From the NCBI GenBank assembly GCA_900128395.1, contig LT650036.1:1-10236 (forward strand): DNA of 10,236 bases, given 5' to 3'. This DNA comes from Stramenopiles sp. TOSAG23-2. Its lineage: Eukaryota > Sar. A program made the translations under genes and the position numbers. The notes under the pieces are model-generated. The model ran no database searches and was not told the DNA's origin. It was given only the letters and a program-made list of their open reading frames with translations. How positions within the stretch are numbered: the first letter of the stretch is position 1; every line of letters begins with the position of its first letter. Below are positions 1-7,874 of this stretch, piece by piece.

Positions 1-110
1 GGTGTTGGAATTTGCATACCACCGGTATCTTGACTATTTGTTATTGACGTCGTCGCCGTGGTGGAATTCGTCGTCGTCGTCGTTGTTGTTGTTGTTGGCA
101 TCATCATCAT
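1..110 (-). CDS. N-terminal fragment of an unidentified Thr-rich protein, cut by the left edge
   Basis: Read on the minus strand from 110, there are four ATG codons in a row, then Pro, nine Thr codons (four ACA, five ACG), a Ser/Thr/Asn-rich stretch and finally ...Q-D-T-G-G-M-Q-I-P-T. The frame stays open to position 3, where the window ends. No in-frame ATG lies further upstream before a stop (TAG at 206-204). The two bases at 1-2 belong to a split codon. Upstream lies the kind of microsatellite-rich leader seen before SMPD4, including a TATA-like box about 145 bp away, which supports a true 5' end. I do not recognise the protein; about 36 low-complexity residues carry no family signal. The repeat could also be untranslated leader of a gene starting further left. 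A competing minus-strand frame gives an Asn/Asp run but stops at 36-34 and has no ATG start. Confidence 0.42.
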   Translation of the reverse strand, partial: MMMMPTTTTTTTTTNSTTATTSITNSQDTGGMQIPT

Positions 111-185
111 AATGAGTTTTATTTGATATACACACTCGTATATATGCACGGAAAGAAAGTCTGATACTATAAATACTATTGAGCA

Positions 186-208
186 ATATCTCTGTCTCTC
201 TCGCTATA

Positions 209-239
<31 letters not shown>

Positions 240-290
240 GCAAATCTCTCTCTTTATATATGTATATATAATATATATATATCTACACAC
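186..290. repeat. Compound (CT)n-(TA)n-(CA)n microsatellite
   Basis: Starting with an interrupted CT tract at 190-202, the sequence passes into TA at 204-215 and a pure AC/CA run at 218-239. A second CT tract follows at 246-253 and a long TA tract at 254-283. It lies wholly in the presumed leader/promoter of the leftward gene. Tracts of this kind usually vary in length between strains. Confidence 0.85.
253..260 (-). promoter_or_regulatory. TATA-like box for the leftward Thr-rich gene
   Basis: On the minus strand this reads TATATAAA, followed directly by GAGAGAGATTTG. It lies about 145 bp before the four-Met start at 110. It resembles the TATA-plus-GA arrangement in front of SMPD4 on the other strand. 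It sits inside low-complexity TA-rich DNA, so a chance match is quite possible. Confidence 0.25.
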
Positions 291-608
291 AAACTTTACC
301 AACTACTAAATCTATCTTCTTGTCGTTCAATGTGCTTCAATTCAATATTCAATCATAGTAATTTTCACTCTCCTCGCTGGTCCCCTCCCTATCAAAAAAT
401 GCCATGTGAAAATAGCAAATATTTATAATATATGGAAATAGCAAGGGTACAATCAACAATGGGAAATTTTTTACCTTTTGCATATTATACTTCAAGCGGT
501 AATTAGACTACGAACAAGATTTAGAAATTTGGTTTATGGTTGTTTGAAAAAGAAGAAAGAAGTGAAAAATTGAATGAGAACAACAACATAGAAAATTCAA
601 AATAGTAA

Positions 609-616
609 TATAAATA
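609..616 (+). promoter_or_regulatory. TATA-box candidate for SMPD4
   Basis: TATAAATA matches the classic eukaryotic TATA box. It is followed by GTGAGAGAGAC, and a CT tract sits about 30-45 bp downstream, where transcription would be expected to start. This would give a leader of roughly 140 nt before the ATG at 780. The match is good but such words are common in AT-rich DNA. Confidence 0.35.
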
Positions 617-779
617 GTGAGAGAGACATCAATTGTTTTGGTCCCTCTCTCTCTTTTTATCTCAAACCATTAAAACAATCTTTTATAACAATACAAGATA
701 TATATTTATCGAAGAAGAAGAAGAATACGTACATATACATCTAATACATATATACATATATATATATATTACTATCATT

Positions 780-2948
780 ATGTATAACAACAATAATGAA
801 AATTTTAGATATCAAAATAATATTAATTATAATAACACCCAACAACAAAATGGTAATAATAATATGATGATGAATGGTGGTCAAGGGACAGGATCTTCAC
901 AAATGTATGGCAATAGAAATAATAATAATATGAACAGTCCTTATGGCAACAATAATATGAAAGGCAATGGCCTTAATAATAATGCAATGAGGCGTAACCT
1001 GACTTCCATGTTGCCACCTGTAACAATTCGCCATCCAAAATTAAAAAAAATCATACAAGACACTATGATGAGAAATGCCAATCCCAAATTAAAAGTAAAT
1101 ATTCTTCGTCAATTACGCTCTCTTATAAAAAAAGAGCATGATTTTCGTGGCGAATTATGGGACGTGTTACCACACATATTAGATTGGTACTTTGGAGGAA
1201 ATAGCGGAAAGAGTTTGTATGAAATAGCCGAAGAACAACTAATACCAAAACGAAGAAATACCACTGTTGATATGAGCAGGATGGATAATAAATATTTCCC
1301 TGTAGATATACCGCAGGAACTTTTATTACTATCCTTTAAACAAAAACATGGTTTGCAAGTGGAAGGAAGCTTGTTTTTTGAATTGTTTTGCAATGAAAAT
1401 CTTGCGTTTCATAAAAATAAGAGGAAATTGTTTTTTCCTGTAAAAGATTTACCTGTTGCTGTAATACAGAGTATTGAAAATAAAATTCCTAATGCAAATT
1501 ATGGTCGTGGATACGATGATGATGATCCCATATTAATTAATACCTATGTTGATATCTTGCAACAAACACCGGATGATACCATTGATCTTTACAACAGTGT
1601 TACTGACTACAATAATAATAATAATAACAACAATAATATGAACAATTTTAACAGTAACACGAGGGGTAATAATATGATGATGAATGGTGCTGGTATGAGT
1701 GGCGGGCGAGTTGTACGAAATGCAAAGCAACTACGCGTCTCGTTGGAGGAATTTTATATATTGAAATTTTTATTAACAATAGTACAAAAGAAGAGTGGTA
1801 ACATGCGAAGAACGATTAATTCTCCATCTTCATATGGTAGTTACTTTTCCGGTGGTGGTAGCAGTACTGGATCGGCACAACGTAAACGTTTAAAAGCTAA
1901 AATGTACAAATGTTTGTTAAAATATAGCGTTGTTGAATATCGGCAAATAGAGCCATATGTTGAATTATTATATCAATGCTTCCGAAGGTTTTTACCATTA
2001 GCAAATGAAGATTACAACTTCAATGCAAACAGTGCATTTGGAGAAGAATTTTTCATTGATCATGTCATATTGTGCTGGATATGGCCAGCATCCAGAAAAA
2101 AGGAGTTTACTTCTTTTAAATTTACATTGAAATTAGGTGTATCGATTACCAGCTTAGTATCATACGTAATTAGCAGAGATTACCAGCAATTAATCGAGGA
2201 GGGAAATAGTGTAACGTTTGAATCCTTACGAATCCATCTATACAATATGCTTTCGACTGTGTTAGGGAATGATGGTATCACTGGATCCGGGCATGAAGAA
2301 TTTTCAATGAATGTAGATATTTGGTTATTGATATTGATGCCATGGTTAGCACAAGAGTTACATGAGTCTAGTGGTAGAAATTTAGGTGCTGCTACCATGA
2401 TGGGTAACTCCGCATCGCTAGATACGCAAAATCCATTAGCAGCAAAATTACAGAAAGCAAAAAAAGAAGATAGAAATAATCATCCTCATCATCATCATCA
2501 GGACAGACCAACTGTTCAACGACAAAAAACTGAAAGAAATGGAAGGGAATCTGGTGGAGACAATAGCCATGTGAAAAAAAATGAAAAACATAGTGAAGGA
2601 GGGCACGACTATTTGAACAACATTCAATGCCGTGATGATCTAGCACCATATATGTTTGAAGAAAATAAATGGATTCCATATATACTTGCAAATTATCCAT
2701 TTTACAGTGTTTTGTTTGAAAAATTTCTTAGCAACATATCAAGCATGGATATCATGGATAGAAATCAAAACCATTTGGAACTAGTGGAACGTGTGATGTA
2801 CGTTTTTACGCCACAGTTACAGCGGGTGTTATACAAATGCACTGAATTCATTCAATATGACAATTATTTCTTCAACAACGTGGTGGATGCAAATGTTTTA
2901 TTTAGATGTAAACAACACTCAAAAGATTTGACACATCCTGTGGGTGGA

Positions 2949-2979
<31 letters not shown>

Positions 2980-4136
2980 GTAAAATTAACCCATTGTTTT
3001 TAAAGTACGAAGAAAATGGTTTGGGAGAGGATGTTGCGAAAAAATTGCGAGATATTTCCATAAGAGCTGGTCAATCAGGCGCTAACTATGTTGACAGTGT
3101 GAAAAACTTAGAAATTGAACACCAACCATCATGGGATTACCTTGGTCGATTAGATCCAAAAGGCGAGGAACAAGTCAAAGGAGGTACTAGAATAGCATCT
3201 AATTTAAGATGGGTGGAGAAAAATGGCATGTTTAAATGGAAATTTGATGCAACTGTGAAACGATCTGTAAACGATGATCAATTCGTACTGGTTGATCCAT
3301 TGGATGCACCATTGTATTCATATGAAATACCCGTTTTGACCAAATTGTTGATATTGCTAAGTAAAAAGATTAATAAATGGATGAAATATGATTATGATGC
3401 GAAAAAAGATTATATAGATCATAATGGTAATTGGAATAATGATGGATTAATTGATTGGGGTCCACTTAAAACCGATAATACCAGTGATAATAAACCCAAA
3501 AATAAAGAAAATACATTAAACAATGGTGATGAGGATGACAAAGTTAATCGTGAACACAAATCTACTGATATTGTTGATATGCATGACAGCCAGACTTCAA
3601 ATAATGCATCGGCAAAAGCAGATGAACCATGGGATGGAAAATTACCAGATAGCTCATTTTATTACCTTGCTTTGTATGGGAAAAGTTTATTAGGTGTTAA
3701 AGAAAAATTGACTTTTGGAAATGTGCAAGAAAGAATAAATCGATTGGAGCGTATGAATCATGAAATTTTTTTGCTACCAGGTCATCCACCTAAACCATAT
3801 AATGCGAAAGAGCAAAAACAGGAAGCAAATTCTAAAGATGATGATAAGAAAAAGAAAAATTCGAAAAAAAAGAAAGTAAAAGGTAGTGCGTTTTGTGCTG
3901 CGTATCGCAAATATCCAAGATATAAATTTAGAGTTAACTTGCGTTTCCTTGCTGATTATCGATTGTATTTAGGATTGTTTACAATTTACGTTATGATGTA
4001 TTATTTTCTGTTTCCAATGTATAATTTTTTGACAGGTGGGGATGAAGAATTGCATCATCAACGTAAGCGATCACAGAAAGGTCTTGGATATGAGAAGAGA
4101 GATGGCGTAGAAGGACAACAGCGCGAGGATATGTGA
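780..4136 (+). CDS. SMPD4: SMPD4-family protein (neutral sphingomyelinase 3-like), Asn-rich
   Basis: This 1118-residue protein matches the SMPD4 family along its whole length. Family blocks visible by eye include FPVKDLP (219-225) followed by an S-I-E-N-K-I-P stretch, LRVSLEEFYILKFL from 318, NKWIPYI (629-635), PLYSYEIPVLTKLL from 844 with downstream LSKKIN, and LRFLADYR just before a single C-terminal membrane segment at about 1062-1084. Animal SMPD4 is a nuclear-envelope/ER tail-type membrane protein linked to nuclear pores. Its reported sphingomyelinase activity lacks the DNase I-like catalytic fold of other neutral sphingomyelinases, so no reaction is claimed here. The first about 75 residues are Asn/Met/Gly-rich, and poly-Asn runs occur at 278-286 and 724-733. 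A His/charged linker lies at about 545-615 and a Lys cluster at 1023-1034. The ATG at 780 is the first ATG in frame; the open frame extends upstream to 633 only through TA/CT leader repeats. It ends in TGA. No intron is evident. It is longer than the roughly 830-870-residue animal proteins because of the insertions. Confidence 0.88.
1611..1637 (+). repeat. In-frame AAT/AAC repeat coding nine Asn
   Basis: Nine consecutive Asn codons (mixed AAT and AAC) lie in the SMPD4 coding frame, between the conserved FPVKDLP block and the SLEEFY block. The mixture of two codons suggests an older tract than the pure AAT run further downstream. Confidence 0.9.
2949..2978 (+). repeat. In-frame pure (AAT)10 repeat coding ten Asn
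   Basis: Ten identical AAT codons lie in the SMPD4 frame at residues 724-733, between Gly-Gly and Gly-Lys. A pure trinucleotide run is typical of recent slippage, and the number of Asn residues probably varies between alleles. Confidence 0.92.
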
Positions 4137-4259
4137 GTTTGTGAGTTTAAAAGATTTTATAATATATATTTTTTTTTTATTTTCCATGTCGTACTGTCCA
4201 GTCGGCGTACTACCATCCCTGATTTTTTTGTATTGTTCTATTGTTGTGCATCATAATGC

Positions 4260-4265
4260 ATTAAA
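4260..4265 (+). terminator. Possible poly(A) signal of SMPD4 (ATTAAA)
   Basis: ATTAAA lies about 124 nt after the SMPD4 stop and about 59 nt before the first GH67 ATG. It follows a T-rich stretch and a short inverted repeat (TGCAT-CATA-ATGCA, 4247-4260). If used, the SMPD4 3' end and the GH67 promoter share this 187-bp gap. The assignment is weak because the region is AT-rich. Confidence 0.3.
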
Positions 4266-4323
4266 TAATAATAATATTACTAATATTTAAATACTCATTA
4301 TCTACATATCTATACAAAATACA

Positions 4324-6651
4324 ATGCAATTTAAAAAACGACCTTTCAACCAGACAACGATGAAGATATTCTTGACAATAATAAGTTTCTTAAGCATTAC
4401 CATCGTCCATACAGTGATTGCATCAACTTTACCTGATGATAAATTATGGTTAAGATACGAAAATATCCAAACAATTTATAACCCTAGTAAATATGAAAAT
4501 TACAAGAATTTTTTTTCAAGTCATAAGAATATTTACTGTGCAACAGATGACAAATATTCGCCTGTGTATTCAGCATGTAAAGAATTATCAAATGGATTGT
4601 CCATTTTGTTTGATATAAATATGTCAATTATTACCAATAATAATAAAACACCCGCCACTGCTTCAATTGTAATAGAATCTTTAGTTGATGAATATAGTTT
4701 ATTGAACATTTCAACCAAATTATCTGACGAAGAATTTTCAATTTCATATGGCAATCACCATATTGAAGTTGCTGCTGATAAATTATCAATTGTTTCCAAT
4801 ACTGGCCGTGGTGTGTTATACGGTGTTTTTCACTTATTAAATTTATTGCAACGGGATGCGGATGAGTTGCCAGCCAAAATAATAGATATAAACATTAAAG
4901 AACAACCTAAAAGTCGTATTCGAATTTGGGAGCTATGGGATAACATGGATGGCACTATTGAAAGAGGTTATGGAGGAAGATCCATTTTTCATTGGGAGGA
5001 ACTACCGAATATTGTAAGACCACGTTATGAAGATTATGCTAGATATTTAGCAAGTGTTGGTATTAATTCAATATCACTAACCAATGTTAACTCGTGTTTC
5101 ACAATGAATCAACAATTATTAAATATAACAAATATAAATAAAGCTGCTGTTCTAGGAAAATTATTTGCATCATATGGAATTGCTACATTTTTAACGCCTT
5201 GTTTTGATTCCCCTATGTTGGTAGGTAATTTAAATACATCTGATCCATTTGATCCTCGTGTAATTCAATGGTGGAAAGAAATAGTTATCAAACTTCAAAA
5301 TGCATTTCAATCATCACGTGTCACAACAACAAATAATAAAAAGAATGCTTCTATTATTATGAATAGCGGTTTTATTGGTTTTTTATTCAAAGCTGATTCG
5401 GAAGGAATGCCTGGTCCTAGTTCGTACAATCGAACAGAACCTGAAGGATCATCAATGTTGGCGAATGCAGTAAAAGATATTGGTGGTATTATAATTTGGA
5501 GAGCATTTACACATCCAGGAAATTTAGGACCTATTAAAATTGGGGATCAACCACTTATGCAATTTAAATATTTCATGGAGTTAGATGGTTTGTGGGATGA
5601 AAATGTTGTCCTTCAAATAAAAAATGGGCCGATGGATTTTCAAACTCATGAACCTGTCCATTCACTTTTTGGAAATTTGAAGAATACCAAAGTAATGATA
5701 GAGCTAGGTGTTACACAAGAATATACTGGACAAGCATATCATTTATGTCATTTACCAGTACAATGGGAAAATTATTTAACGTTTAATACTGGGTGTACTT
5801 CGGATGGTATTAATAATTACAACGACGGTGGAAAGATGTTGTTATTGGCAGATGTATTAACTAAAGGTAAGAACGGATGGGGATTTGCAGGCGTTAGCAA
5901 TTTTGGGGAAACTGTGATGTGGACTGGAAATTTATTATCATCATCAAATTCATTTGGATATGGACGAATGGCTTGGAATCCATATACATCTGCAAAAGAT
6001 ATAACAAAAGAATGGGTTGAATTAACGTTTGGAATTGATATGCAAATAACAAAACCAATAGTTAATATGATGATGGATAGTTGGTATATTTATGAGAATT
6101 ACACATCTCCTTTTGGATTAAGCGCAATTGATGATAATTGCGCTGATCGTAAACAATGTTTTAAACTACCAAATGGGATGTTGGAAGATCGAGTCGATCA
6201 TTATTGGTGGGCTGGATGGCTATGGGCTGGAGTGGGGAAACCGCCAAATGCTGGCTATGGCGGTGGGTTTAATTTATCTCGTAATAATCGTATGGTTGGA
6301 AACAATCGTTCATTGGAATATGGACAAACATATTGTGGCAAAGAAAATAAAGAAATATTTGGTAATATTAAGCAAACGCCGTTGCGTCTATTATTAACAT
6401 TTCATCATGTATCCTACGATTATGTATTGGATGATGGAAGAACGTTAATGGATAATATAATGTTAGCATTTCAATTAGGACAAGAAAATGCGGAAAATAA
6501 AATATTAAATGTATGGAATACGTTGAAAACAATATTTATAAATAACAATGATCAAGAAAGATGGGAAAATGTTTATAATAAATTAAATATTGGTATTGGT
6601 GCAGATACTAAAAATTTTACAAGATCAGCATTAAATTATTTTACAGATTAG
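4324..6651 (+). CDS. Secreted GH67 alpha-glucuronidase
   Basis: GH67 enzymes release (4-O-methyl-)glucuronic acid from the terminal xylose of xylo-oligosaccharides during glucuronoxylan breakdown. The product has 775 residues. Residues 13-34 form a signal peptide (MKIFLTIISFLSI...), so the ATG at 4360 may be the real start; the ATG at 4324 adds 12 residues. Family blocks include WDNMDGTIERGYGGRS at 205-220, KADSEGMPGP from 356, GGIIIWRAF (387-395), QIKNGPMDFQTHEP from 430, IELGVTQEYTGQ from 459, WTGN (533-536) and FHHVSYDY from 693. By alignment with Cellvibrio GlcA67A, Glu360 is the general acid, and Asp438 and Glu466 are the pair that activates water. Their 28-residue spacing equals that of D365/E393 in that enzyme. 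Many N-glycosylation sequons (NMS, NIS, NTS, NRT, NYT, NLS, NFT) fit export. Length lies between bacterial (about 680) and fungal (about 840) members. It ends in TAG and has no intron. A bacterial or fungal origin by transfer is possible but unproven. Confidence 0.95.
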   Translation: MQFKKRPFNQTTMKIFLTIISFLSITIVHTVIASTLPDDKLWLRYENIQTIYNPSKYENYKNFFSSHKNIYCATDDKYSPVYSACKELSNGLSILFDINMSIITNNNKTPATASIVIESLVDEYSLLNISTKLSDEEFSISYGNHHIEVAADKLSIVSNTGRGVLYGVFHLLNLLQRDADELPAKIIDINIKEQPKSRIRIWELWDNMDGTIERGYGGRSIFHWEELPNIVRPRYEDYARYLASVGINSISLTNVNSCFTMNQQLLNITNINKAAVLGKLFASYGIATFLTPCFDSPMLVGNLNTSDPFDPRVIQWWKEIVIKLQNAFQSSRVTTTNNKKNASIIMNSGFIGFLFKADSEGMPGPSSYNRTEPEGSSMLANAVKDIGGIIIWRAFTHPGNLGPIKIGDQPLMQFKYFMELDGLWDENVVLQIKNGPMDFQTHEPVHSLFGNLKNTKVMIELGVTQEYTGQAYHLCHLPVQWENYLTFNTGCTSDGINNYNDGGKMLLLADVLTKGKNGWGFAGVSNFGETVMWTGNLLSSSNSFGYGRMAWNPYTSAKDITKEWVELTFGIDMQITKPIVNMMMDSWYIYENYTSPFGLSAIDDNCADRKQCFKLPNGMLEDRVDHYWWAGWLWAGVGKPPNAGYGGGFNLSRNNRMVGNNRSLEYGQTYCGKENKEIFGNIKQTPLRLLLTFHHVSYDYVLDDGRTLMDNIMLAFQLGQENAENKILNVWNTLKTIFINNNDQERWENVYNKLNIGIGADTKNFTRSALNYFTD

Positions 6652-6684
6652 CATGTTGAATTATATTTATAGAGTGTTAAATAT

Positions 6685-6702
6685 TATATATATATATATA
6701 TA
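6685..6702. repeat. (TA)9 tract in the convergent 3' gap
   Basis: An uninterrupted TA run lies between the GH67 stop and the BART stop. It runs straight into the palindrome AACGCGCGTT (6702-6711), giving a long alternating purine/pyrimidine stretch. Confidence 0.85.
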
Positions 6703-6751
6703 ACGCGCGTTTTACAATATATGTACATTTTCATATTTTTACACCCATTCT

Positions 6752-6757
6752 AATAAA
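6752..6757 (+). terminator. Poly(A) signal candidate of the GH67 gene (AATAAA)
   Basis: A canonical AATAAA lies 101 nt downstream of the GH67 stop and is followed by a T-rich stretch. It is only about 16 bp before the last codon of the convergent BART gene. Cleavage 10-30 nt further on would therefore place the GH67 mRNA end inside the BART coding region, antisense to it. Confidence 0.5.
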
Positions 6758-6772
6758 ATTTTACTTTTTATA

Positions 6773-7207
6773 TTATTCCTTCTTGCTACCTCCATCACCA
6801 TTATTATTATTATTATTATTATCATTCTTATTGTTATTTTTATATGTGTCATACATGAGTGAAGCAAATACTTTGAACTCAACAACTGCAAGAACAAATT
6901 GAATAGCATGTGCTGTAAATGAATCAGGATTTTGTTCTTCTACTAAACGAAAGTCACTAAATATTTCACGTTTCGAGTAACCTGTTTGACCCATGTAATC
7001 TTCTAATTTTTCTTCAAACAGTTCCAAAAATCTTTGATAAGTATCTGTTTGTTTTAAGCTATATTCACCCAGGTTTTCATCATATTCTTCAAATACATAG
7101 CATTCATCAACCATGAATTTCTCCATGGTTGAGTTCCACTCTCTATCATTACAATATTCTAATAATTGTTCAACTCGTTCCTCCGGCGTCGATGCTTTAC
7201 CTGCCAT
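6773..7207 (-). CDS. BART-domain protein (ARL2BP/CFAP36-like) with poly-Asn tail
   Basis: This 144-residue protein has the BART domain signature over about residues 10-122. A helix with W24 is followed by FMVDECYVFEEYDEN (31-45), then EYSLKQTDTYQRFLELFEEKLEDYM and a final helix pair ending FKVFASLMYDTY. The acidic 'VFE-x-x-x-EN' element followed by a Y-x-x-F/L-x-E helix is shared with ARL2BP and with the N-terminal domain of CFAP36. In those proteins the domain binds GTP-loaded ARL2/ARL3, and the proteins act in cilia, tubulin handling and mitochondria. Which of them is the true relative cannot be decided: the protein is single-domain like ARL2BP, but the motif wording is closer to CFAP36. 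The last about 22 residues are Asn-rich with a Lys/Glu end. The start ATG at 7207 is followed by Ala-Gly-Lys, and no extension is needed. It ends in TAA. It converges with GH67. Confidence 0.8.
   Translation of the reverse strand: MAGKASTPEERVEQLLEYCNDREWNSTMEKFMVDECYVFEEYDENLGEYSLKQTDTYQRFLELFEEKLEDYMGQTGYSKREIFSDFRLVEEQNPDSFTAHAIQFVLAVVEFKVFASLMYDTYKNNNKNDNNNNNNNGDGGSKKE
6800..6822 (-). repeat. In-frame AAT repeat coding the Asn run of the BART protein
   Basis: The plus strand shows an ATT run; on the minus strand it is a string of AAT codons giving seven Asn after an Asn/Lys/Asp-rich lead-in. It sits after the folded domain, so length changes should be tolerated. Confidence 0.85.
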
Positions 7208-7874
7208 CGTTTGTATTTACAATAATCTATGTTGTTTTCGTTACTTTTGTTTCTATTTATTTTACATAAATATATCATCCAGAAAAATTAAATGATAATA
7301 TTATACAGTACATATATAAGCTCTTTCTATAATAGATCGATTTTTATTACGGCACAAAAGGAGGGGTTGTTGTTGCGGGGTTCTTTTTTTTTTATTATTT
7401 TTTTTTTATGAAAAAAAACAGATTTTGATAGGCATGAATTTTTATAGTCTAATTTAAAAACAATACTGTATATATAGTATATGTCATGAAAATGTCATTA
7501 TGAATATAGAATACTAATATTTGTACTAAAATACATGCTTTGATGGATAAATTACCTATGATATCATAGACGTAGTACTTAGGAAATAGATGTCGCCGTT
7601 CACAACAACACAAATTTAATAATAAAAAATCATCACCATTAAAACAAACTAAAAATATTAATGATGAGAACAGATCAGAGATGAAACACTATAATAACAT
7701 ACAGAACTGAGAGATTTCAAAACAAGAGATATAATCTATATATGTGTATATATATTATGTATAGATCATTGTATCCCATATTAATATATATATGTTTAAT
7801 ACAGAATAGAATTTTCAAAATGATGCGTTTTCTCTCATAATTCGTCTCCACCATATCCATATATTATATATAAT
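7208..7874. other. 667-bp intergenic region between the BART start and the PHO88 stop
   Basis: I see no gene on either strand; all frames are broken by stops. The left part should hold the BART promoter and leader. It includes a G-rich pocket at about 7358-7380 (GGAGGGG, then GTTGTTGTTGCGGGG), followed by T-rich and A-rich homopolymers at 7383-7420. The right part (about 7700-7874) would be the 3' untranslated region of PHO88, with TA-rich stretches and an ATTAAA hexamer on the minus strand. No tRNA-like B box or convincing snoRNA was found. Confidence 0.6.
7795..7800 (-). terminator. Possible poly(A) signal of PHO88 (ATTAAA)
   Basis: On the minus strand this reads ATTAAA, about 75 nt after the PHO88 stop. 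No AATAAA lies closer. It is weak evidence given the base composition. Confidence 0.3.

Larger units (their letters stand above)
111..779. other. Divergent intergenic/promoter region, microsatellite-rich
   Basis: No supportable gene lies in these 669 bp. From 186 to 290 there is a compound microsatellite of CT, TA and a CA run, then more CT and TA. From about 300 to 600 the sequence is AT-rich without clear structure. It contains one C-rich pocket (TCCCCTCCC at 381-389) and two related words, GAAAATAGCAAAT near 408 and GGAAATAGCAAGG near 434. The right end has a TATA-like box, a CT tract (645-655) and a TA tract (about 754-770) that would form the SMPD4 leader. The region should serve both the leftward Thr-rich gene and SMPD4. 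Confidence 0.6.

Noticed and set aside
34-243. Minus-strand 69-codon frame with Asn/Asp run
   Set aside because: It has no ATG start (TTG), and its first residues translate the CA/TA microsatellite. The neighbouring frame with four ATGs stays open to the edge and is preferred.
382-388. CCCCTCC shared with the minus strand at 7366-7360 as a promoter motif
   Set aside because: A seven-base word found twice, at different distances from its genes (about 395 and 156 bp), is not enough to claim a regulatory site.
633-779. 49-residue N-terminal extension of the SMPD4 frame
   Set aside because: It begins with TTG, not ATG, contains no ATG before 780, and its composition is simply the CT and TA leader repeats (Ile/Tyr/His runs). 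The ATG at 780 is taken as the start.
1109-3061. Several minus-strand frames of 65-102 codons opposite SMPD4
   Set aside because: They lie antisense to a gene with a clear family match, show no motif of their own, and some only translate the complement of the AAT repeats (Ile/Leu/Val runs).
6128-6397. Plus-strand 89-codon frame inside GH67
   Set aside because: It overlaps the GH67 C-terminal region in another frame and shows no recognisable motif.
7656-7715. C/D-box snoRNA candidate (ATGATGA at 7661, CTGA at 7707)
   Set aside because: The two boxes are present, but no terminal stem forms outside them, and ATGATGA is a common word in this sequence.
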